A DNA stretch of 64,000 nt from Trileptium ribeirensis (Eukaryota; Nematoda; Enoplea; Enoplida; Thoracostomopsidae). The position numbers and the translations under genes are program-made. The stretch covers positions 1 through 64,000 of the forward strand of contig JASANE010000631.1 of NCBI GenBank assembly GCA_030248225.1, read 5' to 3'. Below the pieces are notes generated by a model. The model did not search any database, was not told where the DNA came from, and saw only the letters and a program-made list of their open reading frames with translations. This document shows, piece after piece, positions 32,400 through 45,006 of this stretch. Each line of letters opens with the position of its first letter. Position 1 is the stretch's first letter.

Positions 32400-35300
32400 G
32401 CAAGGAACCTCGCAAAGCGAACCAATAACAGCGCAGCTACACACATATCTACCAAACGCAGTGAACACCATGCATTGTGTGATCGCTAATATGGTATCGC
32501 TGAGTATGAAAGGGCATGTCGTCTACGAAACGGTCTTGCTGAAATTAGCTGCTAACACTGTTATGCACAAACCTTTCCAGATTAAAAGTGTATCAAAATT
32601 TTTAAACCGCATATGCCAAAGCCTGGATCGAAGGATGGCAGCTCTCCCCAACCCCAAACCCCAGTTGCGTCGTTCTGCGGTCCGCCCGGCCACGGCGCGA
32701 CGAACATATTAGGATTCGGTCATCAACTTTCTCAACACACCCTCTCACACGACCTCTCCCCAAGGGCCTTTACCTTTCTGATACCTCTTACGTCAGCATG
32801 TATGTTTTAAACATATCTCTTCTCATTTTGATACTAATGATGATAAGTATACATGTATTGGTGGCTATTAACCGCGACAAGACGACTAATCGCGGATTAC
32901 TATGATACAGGATTTATTTTATATATATGAAAATCAAATAATAGTGTTTACATAATAACAGTAAAGGTTTAAGCATCGAACGCAACACATAAATATTTAT
33001 GGTCCTATTCATGAGAGTAAAGGGTCAAAACAATTGTTGGTCATATCGTAACAACCGATATAAATTTCAACGTATTCCTCGTAATATAAAATTCCTACAG
33101 AGGCGCAGCGTCCTTGGAAGATACACTTAGGAAGCACGAAAGGAAGAGATCAAAGGTTAAAAGTGAGTAAATAACTAATTAATAGCTATAATAGACAAAC
33201 CAATCCATAAATACCACGCACGGCCTAACTTAGCGTAAGTAACGGGTGTCTCCCTTTTAGTTTAACCGATAGTAGGATTATATTTCGCATTGGGTTAAAC
33301 CCTCGGGCAAAGTAGGTAGTTTTGGTCTCGTTGAATAGGTTGTGAAATTCCGTACATAAAAGTACTCGGGCCTCCGAGCCGAGAAACTATTATTTTTGTA
33401 TTGTTATTGTTTCAGCTTATCGCTCCACTATTATATTTTATATAGATCGGCGTAACCACTACGACTCCGGCTATACTGCTTACAATAAGCACTGGTGAAG
33501 CTGACACTACCAATCATGGTTACTCCCCGCTCAACTTTAACGCTGTTCACTTCTTGGCGAGCGGTTAGTGGTTTCTCATTCCCGGACTGTTATAACTGTG
33601 AAGCTTCGATGGCAATTGTGGGCCGCTATTTTGGTTCCGAGAGCTCCAAACACTTCCGAAAAAGCCTAATACCGCTTCTTCCATATTCTCCTCAAGTTAT
33701 ATGCCTGCAAGGTAAATGAAAAAATAGACAATTCTACACAAGTGCACTTGAAATAAACCACAAAGAACATAGGCAACGATACATAGGCATAAAACAAAAG
33801 AGGCTTGAAATTGCACACATAATGCGCAAGATAAGCCGTAACATATATACACAAATTAAATATAAATGTTAATAATAACCGGAAAGACGTTGCGGACACG
33901 ACCATGGCACCATGCATCATGCTATTTCCAATTTGCCTAAATAAGTCTAATACAAACTATACCAAATTTTCTACTGAGTAGTATTCCCGGCCTTATTATG
34001 ATCAAGTTCTCATTCATATCCTATTGCCTGCTGAATGTTGGGACTCCGAATCTTGATGAAGACACGCCTTAGAGATCGGAACGGCCCTGGTACAAACATT
34101 GGTATCCAGTAAACAATCAGTCATTGTGCACTGTCATTCTTTACTCGGTAATATGTGCGTTATCGTCAACCTCCAACAGTTTGATTACTGTCATTAACGG
34201 ACACTTGTACAACGAGTCCTCAACCAGGGTTAGCGTGACGAGAGATTCATATGCAACAATATTCAAATATAGTTGTTAAAGCTCTTCAAAGCGCATTATA
34301 TTTAATGACCTGGAACCTAGAGCGAGCGGTATTGCACATAGCAATGCCAGTGTCTACAGCAATGTACACGCCTAAAGAACAACACCAACATCCGAATGAC
34401 ATAGAGTTGTGGCAACTCGCACGTGACAGTCACCGACAATTCCAATAACCAAAGAATAGCAAACAAAGCACTCGATGCGAAAAACGCACTCACATTTTTT
34501 TCGGATCACGAAAGCAGGTTTAGGTCGTTGGTAATAAACATGAACTTTGTAGCTGTTTAACGGTCATACCACTATTCTGCACCAATACATAGATTGGATC
34601 TGTGAAGAATACCAGTTTTAGCTGAATACGGATTTGAAACTGTGACTGTTTAGGAAATGATGTATAACAAAACGCACAGAAAAGATTACATGCTATACAA
34701 AGAAAAACATTGGCTTTTGCTGTTTTTCTACGTTGTCCAAATCTGTTGTGCCTTTTATTGCTTTTGGCTACGTTTCAGCTAATGTTATCATGCCGCAAAT
34801 CCTAACGAATTTAATCATTCACTTTCGAATTATTTCAGCGGCGTTTATATTACTGTTATTACATAGCTATTGCGCAGGAGCATTTTTCGTATTTAATTTT
34901 TGTTGTGTGAGGCTTTCACCATGCTACCAGGAGGGTGTAGGGGTCTAGTAGGCTACCAAGGGGTTTCCGGGTTAAAATTCCAAATTTTCCAATTTTTTCA
35001 TAAAATATATATGGCTCCCTGGGTTTTTACTTTTCAAAATTTATAAATTTTATTTAATTTAAATAATTTGCCTGAATTCCTTTTTCAACTCTTAGCTATG
35101 TGTAGTTAAGATTTTCTATTCTTTGTACTGATCAGTCTAGTTTTGATTTCATCGAGTATAGTCGTGGTTTGAGCGAGAGTAATAGTTTTAATTGCTATTA
35201 TCGTTTTTCGTATTGCGGTTACCTAGCTAACTTTATGTCATTGTTGCAGTTTTACCTGGTACTGGCGTGGAGCTTTAGCAGGAGTGAATACAGAGTGGAT

Positions 35301-35600
35301 TATTAGCATTATTTTTTATTCTTTTGGCTTACCTTACGGAGATTGATCTCTTATCCAGCACTTAACGCAAAGAATTGCAGTTAGAGACATTTGGTGAATT
35401 CAGTGCCAATTATCATAGTTGTCCGACTGGATAGGTGCTTATACTCGGCCCTTAGCCCAGTGGACAAGCGCATCTAAGGCCAGGAAACGCCTATACTCGG
35501 GTTTCCTCGCTAGTAGCTTTTTACGCAGCGGTCCTTATTAGTGAGCGTAAAGAATACGCGGAGCGGTGGCTTGAGTTTTATGGTGCAGAGTGAAACAAGA
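32400..35600. other. Unassigned DNA
   Basis: No recognised gene. One exon-like segment at 33,101-33,162 (acceptor ATTCCTACAG, donor GTGAGT) is open in two frames; one reads LEDTLRKHERKRSKVK. A repeat shared with 37,060-37,230 (GGCTACCAA-GGGTT, then AAATTTT-rich) lies at about 34,925-35,050. Confidence 0.4.
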
Positions 35601-35660
35601 TGCCAATGTATAGGACGGCCGAGATTGACGATACAAACAAGTATAGGATTACCTTATAGG

Positions 35661-36190
35661 CTAGTACCCTATGTCACAATGACACTTTAGCGGGTGCGTC
35701 TCAACTATTTTTGAAAGTGGATACAGTGGTAACGCTCTCAGGCAGCGCATTCCACATGGGATAATCCTCCAATTGAAAGAGTGGCGCCGAATAATAGTGC
35801 GTGCGTGACGAACAGCCAGCTTCATGCTATGTCCGCGCTGTTTTCCAGTAGTTGACTGAGCAAAGAAATTGTTTGGATCTATGACAATCGTACCGTTTAG
35901 CAGTTTATATGCATAGACAAGATCAATTGTTTGTCGTCGTTGGGCAAGAGTAGAGTGATTTGCTTCAGTATAGTCGTGCGCTAGTCGCAGGCATCTTAAT
36001 TGAATCGCTTCAAGGTTGTGAACGAGCGTGATGTGTGATGGCGACCAAATAACATATGCAAATACGAGCAATAGGCGGACAAGGGCCTTATACAGCGGCT
36101 GGCAGCAACAGCTCGACGTATTAATCCGATTGGTTGCTTTCTTTCTCTGAGTATACCATCGGGTGAGTTCGTGACGTGGGAGACCAAGTA
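35661..36190 (-). pseudogene. LINE 3' end (CR1/L2-like RT C-terminus)
   Basis: The frame 35,661-36,071 reads FAYVIWSPSHITLVHNLEAI, then DLVYAYKLLNGTIVIDPNNFF and SFNWRIIP, the conserved C-terminal region of non-LTR reverse transcriptases (the Y-A-x-x-W-x-P motif, LE-x-x-Q-R, K-L-L-N-G). The part upstream (RPLSAYC) is in a shifted frame to 36,187. The catalytic core is missing: a 5'-truncated, decayed insertion. Confidence 0.75.
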
Positions 36191-36250
36191 ATTAATTGGG
36201 AACTAGAGAGCAGGTGCCCACTACTCAATAGTTATAGATCAGGCCTAGCT

Positions 36251-36535
36251 AGCCGTCTGGAAGCGGCAACGTTAAAATAACGGCACGTAATTAACGTAAA
36301 TCTAAGATCCTAGGATAAGGTGCTTAAATAAGCTTGCGGGTTTAGCCGTCCGGAAGGTTTCGTACAAACCCACAAGGGAAAATCATAGTGTATCAGGATG
36401 CTTCAGTAAGCCGTCCGGATACTATTAGCTCTAAGGAAACTACTAGTATAAATCTAAGACCGAGGTTAAGGTAGTTAAATAAACGTACGGTCTAGCCGTC
36501 CGGAAGGCTTCGTACAAACCTCATAAGAGGAAAAG
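36251..36535 (+). repeat. 155-bp tandem repeat with AGCCGTCCGG words
   Basis: AAATCTAAGA...AAGGT-GTTAAATAA...TAGCCGTCCGGAAGG-TTCGTACAAACC occurs at about 36,297 and 36,452. AGCCGTCCGG is at 36,344, 36,409 and 36,494, with AGCCGTCTGG at 36,251. Two further AGCCGTCCGG occur at 39,521 and 39,581. Confidence 0.8.
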
Positions 36536-36949
36536 TAACCAATATATACCTACCCTAACGCTACCTTATCAAATAACTGTTTAGAATAATAGTGCGCTCA
36601 CAACTTGAGTTTGAGAAAAAAGCAAGGCTTGGCAAGTAACAACCTTATCGAGAGTCAAGGAACGACGAGTGGCTAAAAGTATCGTGGAACTAAACAAATC
36701 GGCGGCACGGATATTAAGTGTGGCCACTAACAATCATTGCAAAACTAAGCTGCGATTCTTTGAGTTAATATTTCTTGTGCGTGTTGCTAACTTTTAAATA
36801 AACATTCTAACATTTTTATTGGGGTTGTCAATAGAGCAAATCGAAGTAGCCACCCTGCAGCTTTGAGATATAAGATGAGGAGTCAAAGCTAAAACACTTA
36901 CCACTATTATTTCACCGGCATTCTGCTGGCCACGCGTACGAACACCACA

Positions 36950-37260
36950 TCTTCGAGTGATGAACCCCCTCCCATTTTTAATAACTGATAGCCGTCATAA
37001 TAAAAATACACTGCAACGCATACCCCCAACAAAACAACATAAAATAACATTTTGCTTAAAACTGTCGGGCGGGGGATCCCAGGCTACCAAAGGGTTCTTG
37101 GTCCCCAAAACCATCAAAAACCCCAATTTCCCCCTTCAGACCAAATTTTGGGTTTTCACAAAAATTCATTTATTTATCGCCCCCTACCCTCTTATGTTTC
37201 TGATTTCCTTATTTTTCATCCTAAGTTCGTTTTCAGCCTAATTTGCGTAAAAATGTTTTC
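36950..37260 (+). repeat. Dispersed repeat related to 34,925-35,050
   Basis: Both contain AGGCTACCAA-GGGTT followed by a T/A-rich CCAAATTTT stretch and TTTTCA-AAAA-TT. Frames of 71-94 codons on the plus strand overlap in two phases and look non-coding. Confidence 0.45.
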
Positions 37261-37607
37261 ATTTTAAGGATTTGCTAACATACGGTTTGTTCGTTTTTAG
37301 TTTTTGTTTTCCAGTTTTGGTTGTGTCGCGTTCGATAACGCAAAAAATGTGTTAAAGTTTGAATTATTATGGGGCATTTACATTAAATTGAGTGCAGGCT
37401 GGCTTAGCTTAGTCCAGTAGTCAGGCGCCACTATCACATTGTCCTACAACAGTGAGAGCCAACTATAAAGAAATAAATAGCACCTTAGTGACGCCGTTAG
37501 GTTTTGCACGCGAGTGAGCTCGGGCTCAGCTATCTGCCTTTTATAGTCTGAGCTCACTATATCATGAAAAACTACATTAGGTATAAATGTTTAAGCTTGG
37601 GCTTCTG

Positions 37608-38688
37608 TCAAATTTTGAATTTCCAGGTTGGAAAGGTGCTATGTTTTGTATTTTGCTAAAGTTTGAACTTCTCTCGCTAAATAGCATCCAAAATATAAAT
37701 TAACCGCGTTGGACGGCTGCCAAAATTTGAAATTCCCGCACTGGACAGCCGCCAATTTTTATATTATTCTAAATTTTTAATATCCCACGCTGCATAGCTA
37801 CTAAAATAGAAATTAACCGCGTTGGACTGCTGCCAAAATTTGAATATGTCGCACTGCGAAAATTTGAATTTACCGCGTTGGACAGCTGCCAAACTTTGAA
37901 TTTACCTCGTTGAACAGCTACCAAAATTTGAATTTCCTCCACTGGACAGCCGCTAAATTTTGTATTTTACCAAAATTTTATTTTCCCGCACTGGACAGCT
38001 ACTTAAATTGAAATTAACCTCGTTGAACAGCTGCCAAAATTTGAATTTCCTCCACTGGACAGCCGCTAAATTTTGTATTTTACCAAAATTTTAATTTCCC
38101 GCGCTGAATAGCTACCAAAATAAAAATTAATCGCGTTGGACTGCTGCCAAAATTTGAATTTACCGCGCTAAAGAACTGCCAAAATTTAAATTTACCGCGT
38201 TGGATAGCTGCTAAAATTTTAATTTGCCGCGTTAGACAGCTGCCAAAATTTGAATTTCCTCCACTGGACAGCCGCTAAATTTTGTATTTTACCAAAATTT
38301 TATTTTCCCGCACTGGACCGCTACTTAAATTGAAATTAACCGCGTTGAACGGCTGTCAAAATTTGAATTGTCCGCGCTTGAGAGCTGCCAAACTTAGATT
38401 GTCTACGTTGGAAAGCTGCCAAACTTTGAAATTCCCGCGCTGAGCAGCCGTCAAATTTTGTATTTGAGCGCCGGGCAAGTGCCAAAATTTAAATTTTCAG
38501 CATTGGATATCTGCCAAAATTTGAATTTCCCGCCCTGGACAACTGCCAAAATTTGAATTTCCCGCGCTGGAGAACTGCCAAAATTTAAATATACAGCGTT
38601 GGACAGCTGCCAAAATTTGAAATTCCCGCGCTGGACAGCTGCCAAAATTTGAATTTACCGCGTTGGACGGTTGTCAAAATTTGAATTG
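37608..38688. repeat. 32-bp minisatellite
   Basis: Roughly thirty imperfect units of the form GGACAGCTGCC-AAAATTTGAATTT-CCCGCGCT. A higher-order block (CTCCACTGGACAGCCGCTAAA, TTTTGTATTTTACC, AAAATTTTATTTTCCCGCAC) recurs at about 37,930, 38,045 and 38,252. Units contain CAGCTG and GCGC palindromes. Apparent minus-strand frames rich in FKFWQL are translations of the array and not genes. Confidence 0.92.
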
Positions 38689-38699
38689 TCATTAAAATA

Positions 38700-39500
38700 A
38701 TAATAAATCTATTACATAATATAAAAATTACAATATCTGTCGTATTATAACTATTTATAACAATCAAGCGAGACGGGTAAATTTGTTCCACATGGATTCG
38801 CCTAGCTATGTGCACATTATGTAGAGCTCTCTGTAACCTCAGGATAAAACTGATAGCCAGCCTTGACTGTGCCAATGTTCCATACAGTCACGTTTCACTG
38901 TAGGACAAACTAGAGACAAAGCGCACTAAAGTTATCGTAAATGCCCCATCATTAGATGTGATCTAGCGATCCTAGAGAAGGCAAAAGTGAGCCGTGCCAC
39001 GTTAGCAGTTGTGGATTGGTATATAGTGACTGCTATTCGTTTTTCACTGTTTTTGGCTCTTGTGGTTCTGGTTTCTAGTACGGGGATGAACCTCGGATAA
39101 GAAATTGCGCAAAAACAATTGTGTTTGTTTTTCGTGGTTTTAAGGTTCAGATTTCGTTTTCATTGATTTATGCTATGTCTGTTACACAAGGTATAAAGAA
39201 CCCATGGCTGTTTCACAATTATGTAAATTAATTCCAAATATTACCTAGATAGTTAGTACTATTTATTCATTATAATAATGTAGGGTCAGGCTTAAAGAAC
39301 TAAACCTTAGGTATTATAGTGGCATATATATAATCTACTAATAGAACGGTATCCCAATACATAAATTATTAGCATATTAAAATAACGAGAAATCAGCACT
39401 GAGTTGAGTGGGAATAGTTGTGGGATTAACCTTGTGAGAAAACCCGGGGCGAGTAAGGGGAGCGGATTCGGACCACCAGTTCTTGAGAGCCCTTCTCTCA
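38700..39500. other. Unassigned AT-rich DNA
   Basis: No recognisable gene; it ends in a CCCGGGG-containing segment at about 39,440. Confidence 0.45.
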
Positions 39501-40072
39501 TCATAACCACCTGTTGTGTCAGCCGTCCGGAGAGACAAAGTTTCAACTGTGGTGTGAATATAACCAACCTACTTCGTAATAGCCGTCCGGGGGTTACCCT
39601 ACCCCAGTCAATCGAAAAAATATAATATGCTGATCACGACGTCGTGTAACAGTGGGGCAGTGTAAGAGATAAATAAGAGTGGTTAGTAATTTCGAAAATC
39701 CAAAAATCAACGCCAAATCCCAAAATCAGGCAGCATCAAAAATAGAAGTTATATATACCGTAGTAAAAATTAACAGACCTCATAATTGCGAACTTTTAAG
39801 CAAACCCCGTTTGAAATCTAAAATATTAAATGCCACTTCAGAGAACACCATCTAGCACAACAACCTATAAAGAATCGGCAATAAAAACAAAGAAAGCCGA
39901 CCAAGGCTGAGAAAATACGTAAACAACATCAATCATACAGAACCTAAAAACGACAGCAAATTCTAGTGTAATGGAATAATTCGGAGAGTCAATCAAAAAA
40001 TTCGATCCATGCCCGCCTAAACCAAAAGAATAAGGATACAAAGAGAATTTACGACAAACGTCTACGCATCCG

Positions 40073-41336
40073 TTGCAGGAAGAAACGAGCGCAAACGAGC
40101 TGTTCGCAACAGCCTACAACTTGAATAAAGAAGTTCAAGAAGTTATACAAAAATCGCAGCGACAACACCAGAGACAACTGCAGTTCCTAAAGAAACATGC
40201 AACTTTACGGAAGAAGTCGAGCAATTCTGTCAAAGCTGGGATCAAAACGAATCAGAAATTCTACCGCCACAATCCAAAAGAAATTCGGAAAACGCAGAAT
40301 AAGAAATTTGGAGTCAAGTATCAATAGAGAAAGAAAAAAATCGAAAAATCAACGACGCTCAACATAATCAAATCCAAATATCGAATCAATACCAACAAAA
40401 TCAACGGCCAAAGATCGTAATTGAAGATAAATAATGTTACGGTCCCAGCAGTCTGGGTGAAGATGGCATCGATGACGAGCAACAGAAACACCGAGTCCTG
40501 AAAGCAAAAACGCGCGGAAAAGCAGAATACTTTGAAATGCTAACACTAGAGAATCTCGAAGAATTTACGTCATTACAACGAACTGGTCAAGAAATTCAAA
40601 TAGATTCGACGTGCCAAAGACATTGACGAATCATATGAACAAGCTGTAAAGCCTGCGACAAGCGGGAGCGGTTAAAGATTTCGTAGACGAGTTACGAGTG
40701 TATTCAGGACGACACCTAACCACGAAAGGCATATCGGAGTAATCGTTGAAGACGTAATGAAATCTGCGCTGATTACAGGATTAAAGAACGAATTATGCTC
40801 AATGAAAGAAGAGACCTTCGCAACATTGACAGAGAAGCCTGGATCAACAATATAGAATCGACAGAGCCAACCGAGCACAAACAAAACAATATCGAACATC
40901 GGCCAACAAACGTGGTGACAAATCACCAAAGTACAAATTGGTACAAAGGTCACAAAATGGTACAAAGGTCACAAATCCAATGGCTTTCGCACCGGTGGAG
41001 CAACCAATCAACTCAAGTACGCCAACCACAACAGCAACAAATCGCACAACCGTGGGCGATGTCGGTACTGGTACTGCCGACACAGAGCTTTCAACAACCG
41101 GCGCAACTATATTTTGGACAGACGGAATGCAACAAGAAATGTACGCGGTGCAGGTACCACAACAAATAACGCAACAGCAAACCAATTGGCAACAACAAAG
41201 AATACCGGTGGCAAATCAACAACAGCAAAATCGACAAACGTTGATGAATGAAATGCCACCAAGGTTAAACAAATGCGAGAAATTGGGCCACAAAACAGAA
41301 CATTGCATCCTAAGGAACGCAGGACAAAGCAAGTAG
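40073..41336 (+). pseudogene. Gag remnant
   Basis: A Lys/Gln-rich frame at 40,073-40,327 is followed after shifts by a Gln/Asn-rich frame at 40,938-41,336 ending in NKCEKLGHKTEHC, a CCHC knuckle lacking its first Cys. Position directly before the protease supports Gag. The middle part (40,330-40,790) has no long open frame. Confidence 0.6.
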
Positions 41337-41524
41337 GAATGTGAACGGGGAATCAACAACAAAACCACATCCGATACAGCGTAGTACCGAATTGTTTGAA
41401 TCCACAGAACGAAAGAACGGATGATTAATCGACAAGATCAAGTGGAGTACAATTAAGAAAGAACATTCAAAAGAACCAAAGAACGTCGAAGACATATCGA
41501 CGGAAGAAAACACAATTCGGAGCA

Positions 41525-41728
41525 GTGAATCAAGTAGATGGAACAGAAGAACACGAACCGAGTAGTGATCCAACGGTGCTGTCAAGATACTATATCGATG
41601 TGTACTTGGATAGAACCAAAAAACTCCGTGGCCGTGTCGATACTGGATCACAAATAACTATCATTAGTGATGAACAGTACGAAGCGCATTTCAGCCGCTT
41701 CCGCGCAAGAAAACGGTATGCCCGGTAG
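41525..41728 (+). pseudogene. Retropepsin fragment
   Basis: YYIDVYLDRTKKLRGRVDTG followed by SQITIIS: the retropepsin N-terminal strand and an intact DTG catalytic triad. The rest of the fold is not open. Confidence 0.8.
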
Positions 41729-42302
41729 CATTCAATAGAGACTTAACAGAAAGAGCTAGAAAAACTTAACAGTTCACCTACAAAAAATTCGATTCATCAT
41801 GATACAAAACTTCACAAAGATCGCGATATATGGCCATGATTTCCTAGCAGCCTTCGAATTAGTAATGGATTGTGGGCAATTAAGATTATTATTATGAATG
41901 GGAGACTGCTACCTCACAAGAGAGATCAAGAAGATGCAAATAGGATGAAAGTCAGAAAAAGAGCAAAAGCAATAATCAAGTCATGGACCGTTTATATTCA
42001 AACAAAGAATCCGCAAATGGTGTCGATTGTAGATACAGAAATACATGGAAGAAAGAAGGAACAACGACGGTTCAACATCGAGCAATTTCAAGAACAAATA
42101 GCATGTCAGACGGAGCACATGAATGGTTGAGAACTACCGGCCGAAATCACCAAGAGGAAGGAACGGCATATTTGGCAACAGTGCATAATAAACAAAACGC
42201 CTGTTCCAAATCGGATTTCGGTATCGGTATCGCTTACGCAAGTAGAACAGCATATCTATACCACAGTCGACAAGCCAGTGACCATTGCGACGCCTATAGT
42301 AT

Positions 42303-42903
42303 ATGGACCCAAATGAGGCGAGCAAACAAGTAAAAGAAATGCTCGATCAAGGAGTGATAAGAAGATCGTACGGTCCGTGGGCTTCACCAAGTGTACTGAC
42401 AAACAAGAAAGATTGCGAAATACTTCTCAACGCTAGACCTCAAGTCCTGTTTCTGGCTAGTACCGATGAATGAAGAGGATACAGACAAGACAGCAATTAT
42501 CTGTCACTATGGGCTATTCGAGTTAAAAGCAATGCCTTTTTTTACGATTGACGAATGCACCTGCAACATTTCAAAGAATGATGCAACTAGTCTTGGCAGG
42601 CGTCCTGATGGAGTCGTGCTTATGCTACCTAGACGACATAATATTTTCAGCGCCGTTCTGGGACCATTTGTACGACATCAACCAAATACTACAACGTCTT
42701 AGAGAAGCAAAACTTAAAGCGAAATGTTCGAAATGCGTATTCCTAAAAGAAGAAATTCCGTTCCTGGGAAACATCATATCGAACCAAGAGATATCCACAG
42801 ACCCAGGGAAGATTGAAACGATTCAGAACTTATCGAAACCAAAGACGGTGACTCAACTAAAGAGTTTCCTCGGCCTAACCGGAACCCTTAACAACTGGAA
42901 CGT
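42303..42903 (+). pseudogene. Reverse transcriptase, 3'-truncated
   Basis: Opens with ASKQVKEMLDQGVIRRSYGPW and ASPSVL, breaks, and resumes as LTNAPATFQRMM, CYLDDIIFSA (catalytic YLDD), EIPFLGNIIS and LKSFLGLTGT. Sequence after this is LINE-derived. Confidence 0.88.
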
Positions 42904-43222
42904 GATATTAAGCTGCTAGAAAGTGTTCAACGTCGGGTAATGAAATTAATAAAGAAAATTAGTTTCATGGACTACCATGCTCGGCTACCGTTGCTAGGTA
43001 TCTTGTCACTGCAGAAGCGGTTCATTAGGGCTGATTTAATCCTGCACAAAATGCTATACGGGATTGTGGATTTCGATTGGAGTCATATAGTCGAGTTGTC
43101 ATCCGTCGTTGGTCTCCAGCGCTATTTCCTGTGTCTACCCATACCTCGCCATAACAACCGTAAATTTCAATACGCCATGTGTGTTGTTAATGTGTGGAAC
43201 GACCTGCACGAGCATCTAATTG
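42904..43222 (+). pseudogene. LINE tail fused to the truncated gypsy RT
   Basis: DIKLLESVQRRVMKLI, then LGILSLQKRFIRADLILHKM and VVNVWNDLHEH: the C-terminal end of a CR1/L2-like LINE ORF2, open over about 106 codons. It starts abruptly within the gypsy RT and ends at a dispersed repeat, so it is a 5'-truncated insertion or a deletion junction. Confidence 0.75.
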
Positions 43223-43665
43223 AGCGAAGCGTTTTTATTTTCTGTCTGGGAGTAAAAAGGTCCATGTCCGTCCATTCGTTCGTTCGTTCGGTCCGACGGA
43301 TCTCAAGAACCACTGAACCGATTTAAAAAAACGTTTTTGTTTGAAAGCCTATCATGTCAGAGTGTACACCTGATATTTGGGATTAAAAAATTTTGAGTGG
43401 TTAATTAGTAATTAGCTAATTAGTTAAGCTTATGCAGCTAAAATAGAGAATTTTGCAATATTTGTGTTATTTATTGAAATAGAATCGTTTCGATCAAACT
43501 ATTATAGGGTTTTTTGGGTCGAAGAGTTCAAATATAATATTTTTACCAATTATAAAGCCCTATGCCCTATGCAATGTAGTTACAACAACATAAAATTGAG
43601 TACATTCGTAATGCCACAGCCCAAGCTTGCTCACAAATGTAGGTCCACTACCGACTAGTTTCAGT
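43223..43665 (+). repeat. Dispersed repeat family R1, copy 1 (copy 2 at 58,037-58,505)
   Basis: Near-identical over about 440 bp: GAGCGAAGCGTTTTTATTTT, GGTCCGACGGATCTCAAGAA, AAAGCCTATCATGTCAGAG, ATTATAGGGTTTTTTGGGTC and AAGCCCTATGCCCTATGCAA, ending near GTACCGACTAG. High similarity implies recent amplification. No protein is recognised; possibly the 3' region of a LINE or a non-autonomous element. Confidence 0.9.
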
Positions 43666-43669
43666 ATCA

Positions 43670-44950
43670 TCCACCCTGCTTTTCAATTCTCGTCTCCACA
43701 GTTCTGAAATCTTCCGCCGCTTATGACACCCGGTCTGCCTGACGTTTGTTGTCCTTCTGCCATTTATGATTGAACTGGAACTGCTGCTATGGATGAAGCC
43801 GCATTTTTCTGGCCCGTACGAGAGCTGTATATTTCGCCAACTTTCACACAGCGGAAAGCTGGGCCGGTGACAATTACCGATGAGCAAAATATGACCAAAA
43901 ACGCCCGCATAGCTCGAGTGGTTACGGAGATACTGCCGTTTTCGTGTATTTCTGGTTTCACGGGCTCTATAAAAACGTGTTTGGGCCCTAATCCTGATCC
44001 TGTACCCTAGGATTACTTTACGCAAAAGCTTTATATAACGCCCTTGCATGCTGTATAAAGTGAACCTGATTTGGTTGAAATATCTCGCTGGGTGCTGAGA
44101 TACAGATATTTTTGTCACACATAACTCATAACTGGATTGATGGAGTTTAGCAAATATTTTTATTTAATAGAATCTAATTGTGCGCATAAATTTGCTTGCA
44201 CTGCTACATTGATTTCCTGCCTAAAATTTCTCCAAACCGTAGCGAATTAAAAACTGCTGTATTGGTCATGTGGAGTCCACACTTATTGGTGTTAAGGTCA
44301 TTATGCATTGTCCTATCGAGAACTACACCTTTATAGGCCAGATATTTTCGAGTTTTATTTCACTGTTCAAAAATAACAATAGTGAGATCTTAAGAATTTG
44401 TATTACACGAGTCCCTTCCTTGTTGGGGTGGTCGACAGCCTTACGTATATGGTATTTACTCGTTAAAAACAATCGTTTCTTTATAATTATTGTCGATACC
44501 TTTAATCGGTATACACATTAAAAAGTTTTAAAAATGCTAAATTTTGGCAACAAAACTGTGAAATTTTGTCATTATTTCACTTTGGTTCTGCGTAGGGCCG
44601 GAATTAGTCTATGTTTCAAAAACGAAAGTAGATGTATTGCGTGGTATGTGTCAAATGCGGCAGCGCTATAAACTTCAAGTATATCAGTTTTTTGGATATT
44701 GGAGGAAGAACTAAAGAATGTGATGACGGTAAAATTGCCTTTAATGTATTCCCGATAGTTATTGTCTATGTGATGTTTTGAAATGACCTCATGAACTCAA
44801 TTTGGTAACGGAGAGCAATTCAAATAATAACGGAGAGCAAACTAGACAAACTCGCCCCGTTTTAGCTCGCCACACGAGTTACCAGTACATTGCAGCATTT
44901 GGATTTGAAAATAGTTTTAATTTCATACTGTACGACAATTCATAATTTTT
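43670..44950. other. Unassigned DNA upstream of RPL37A
   Basis: Frames of 73 and 156 codons overlap antisense at 43,648-44,118 and share no recognisable domain. If RPL37A has upstream 5' UTR exons or a promoter, they lie in this stretch, but I cannot place them. Confidence 0.4.
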
Positions 44951-45003
44951 TCAGGCTATAGTTGGATATAATATATTACGCTGATCTACTAGACAAAATA
45001 ATT

Positions 45004-45006
45004 ATG
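45004..45006 (+). CDS. RPL37A: RPL37A coding exon 1 (start codon only), predicted
   Basis: Exon 2 begins exactly at codon 2 (GCT, Ala), so the start codon must lie upstream in another exon, as in the human RPL37A gene. AATTATG followed by GTAAGT at 45,007 is the only ATG in front of a consensus donor that I found within the preceding 4.2 kb. A possible acceptor (TTTTTTCAG) ends at about 44,954, which would give a 51-bp exon with 5' UTR. The assignment is inferred. Confidence 0.5.

Larger units (their letters stand above)
39700..42903 (+). mobile_element. Decayed Ty3/gypsy gag-pol, truncated in RT
   Basis: Plus-strand gag, degenerate zinc knuckle, protease and RT in normal order, with many frame changes. 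RNase H, integrase and the 3' LTR are absent: at about 42,903 RT sequence passes directly into a LINE tail. A 5' LTR could not be defined; TGGGGCAGTG at 39,651 is a possible primer-binding site. Confidence 0.8.

Noticed and set aside
38451..38875. Minus-strand frames rich in FKFWQL
   Set aside because: Translation of the 32-bp minisatellite; periodic because the DNA is periodic.
43648..44118. 156-codon minus-strand frame, antisense to a 73-codon frame
   Set aside because: Contains a serine run from a microsatellite-like stretch and no recognisable motif; no splice or start support.
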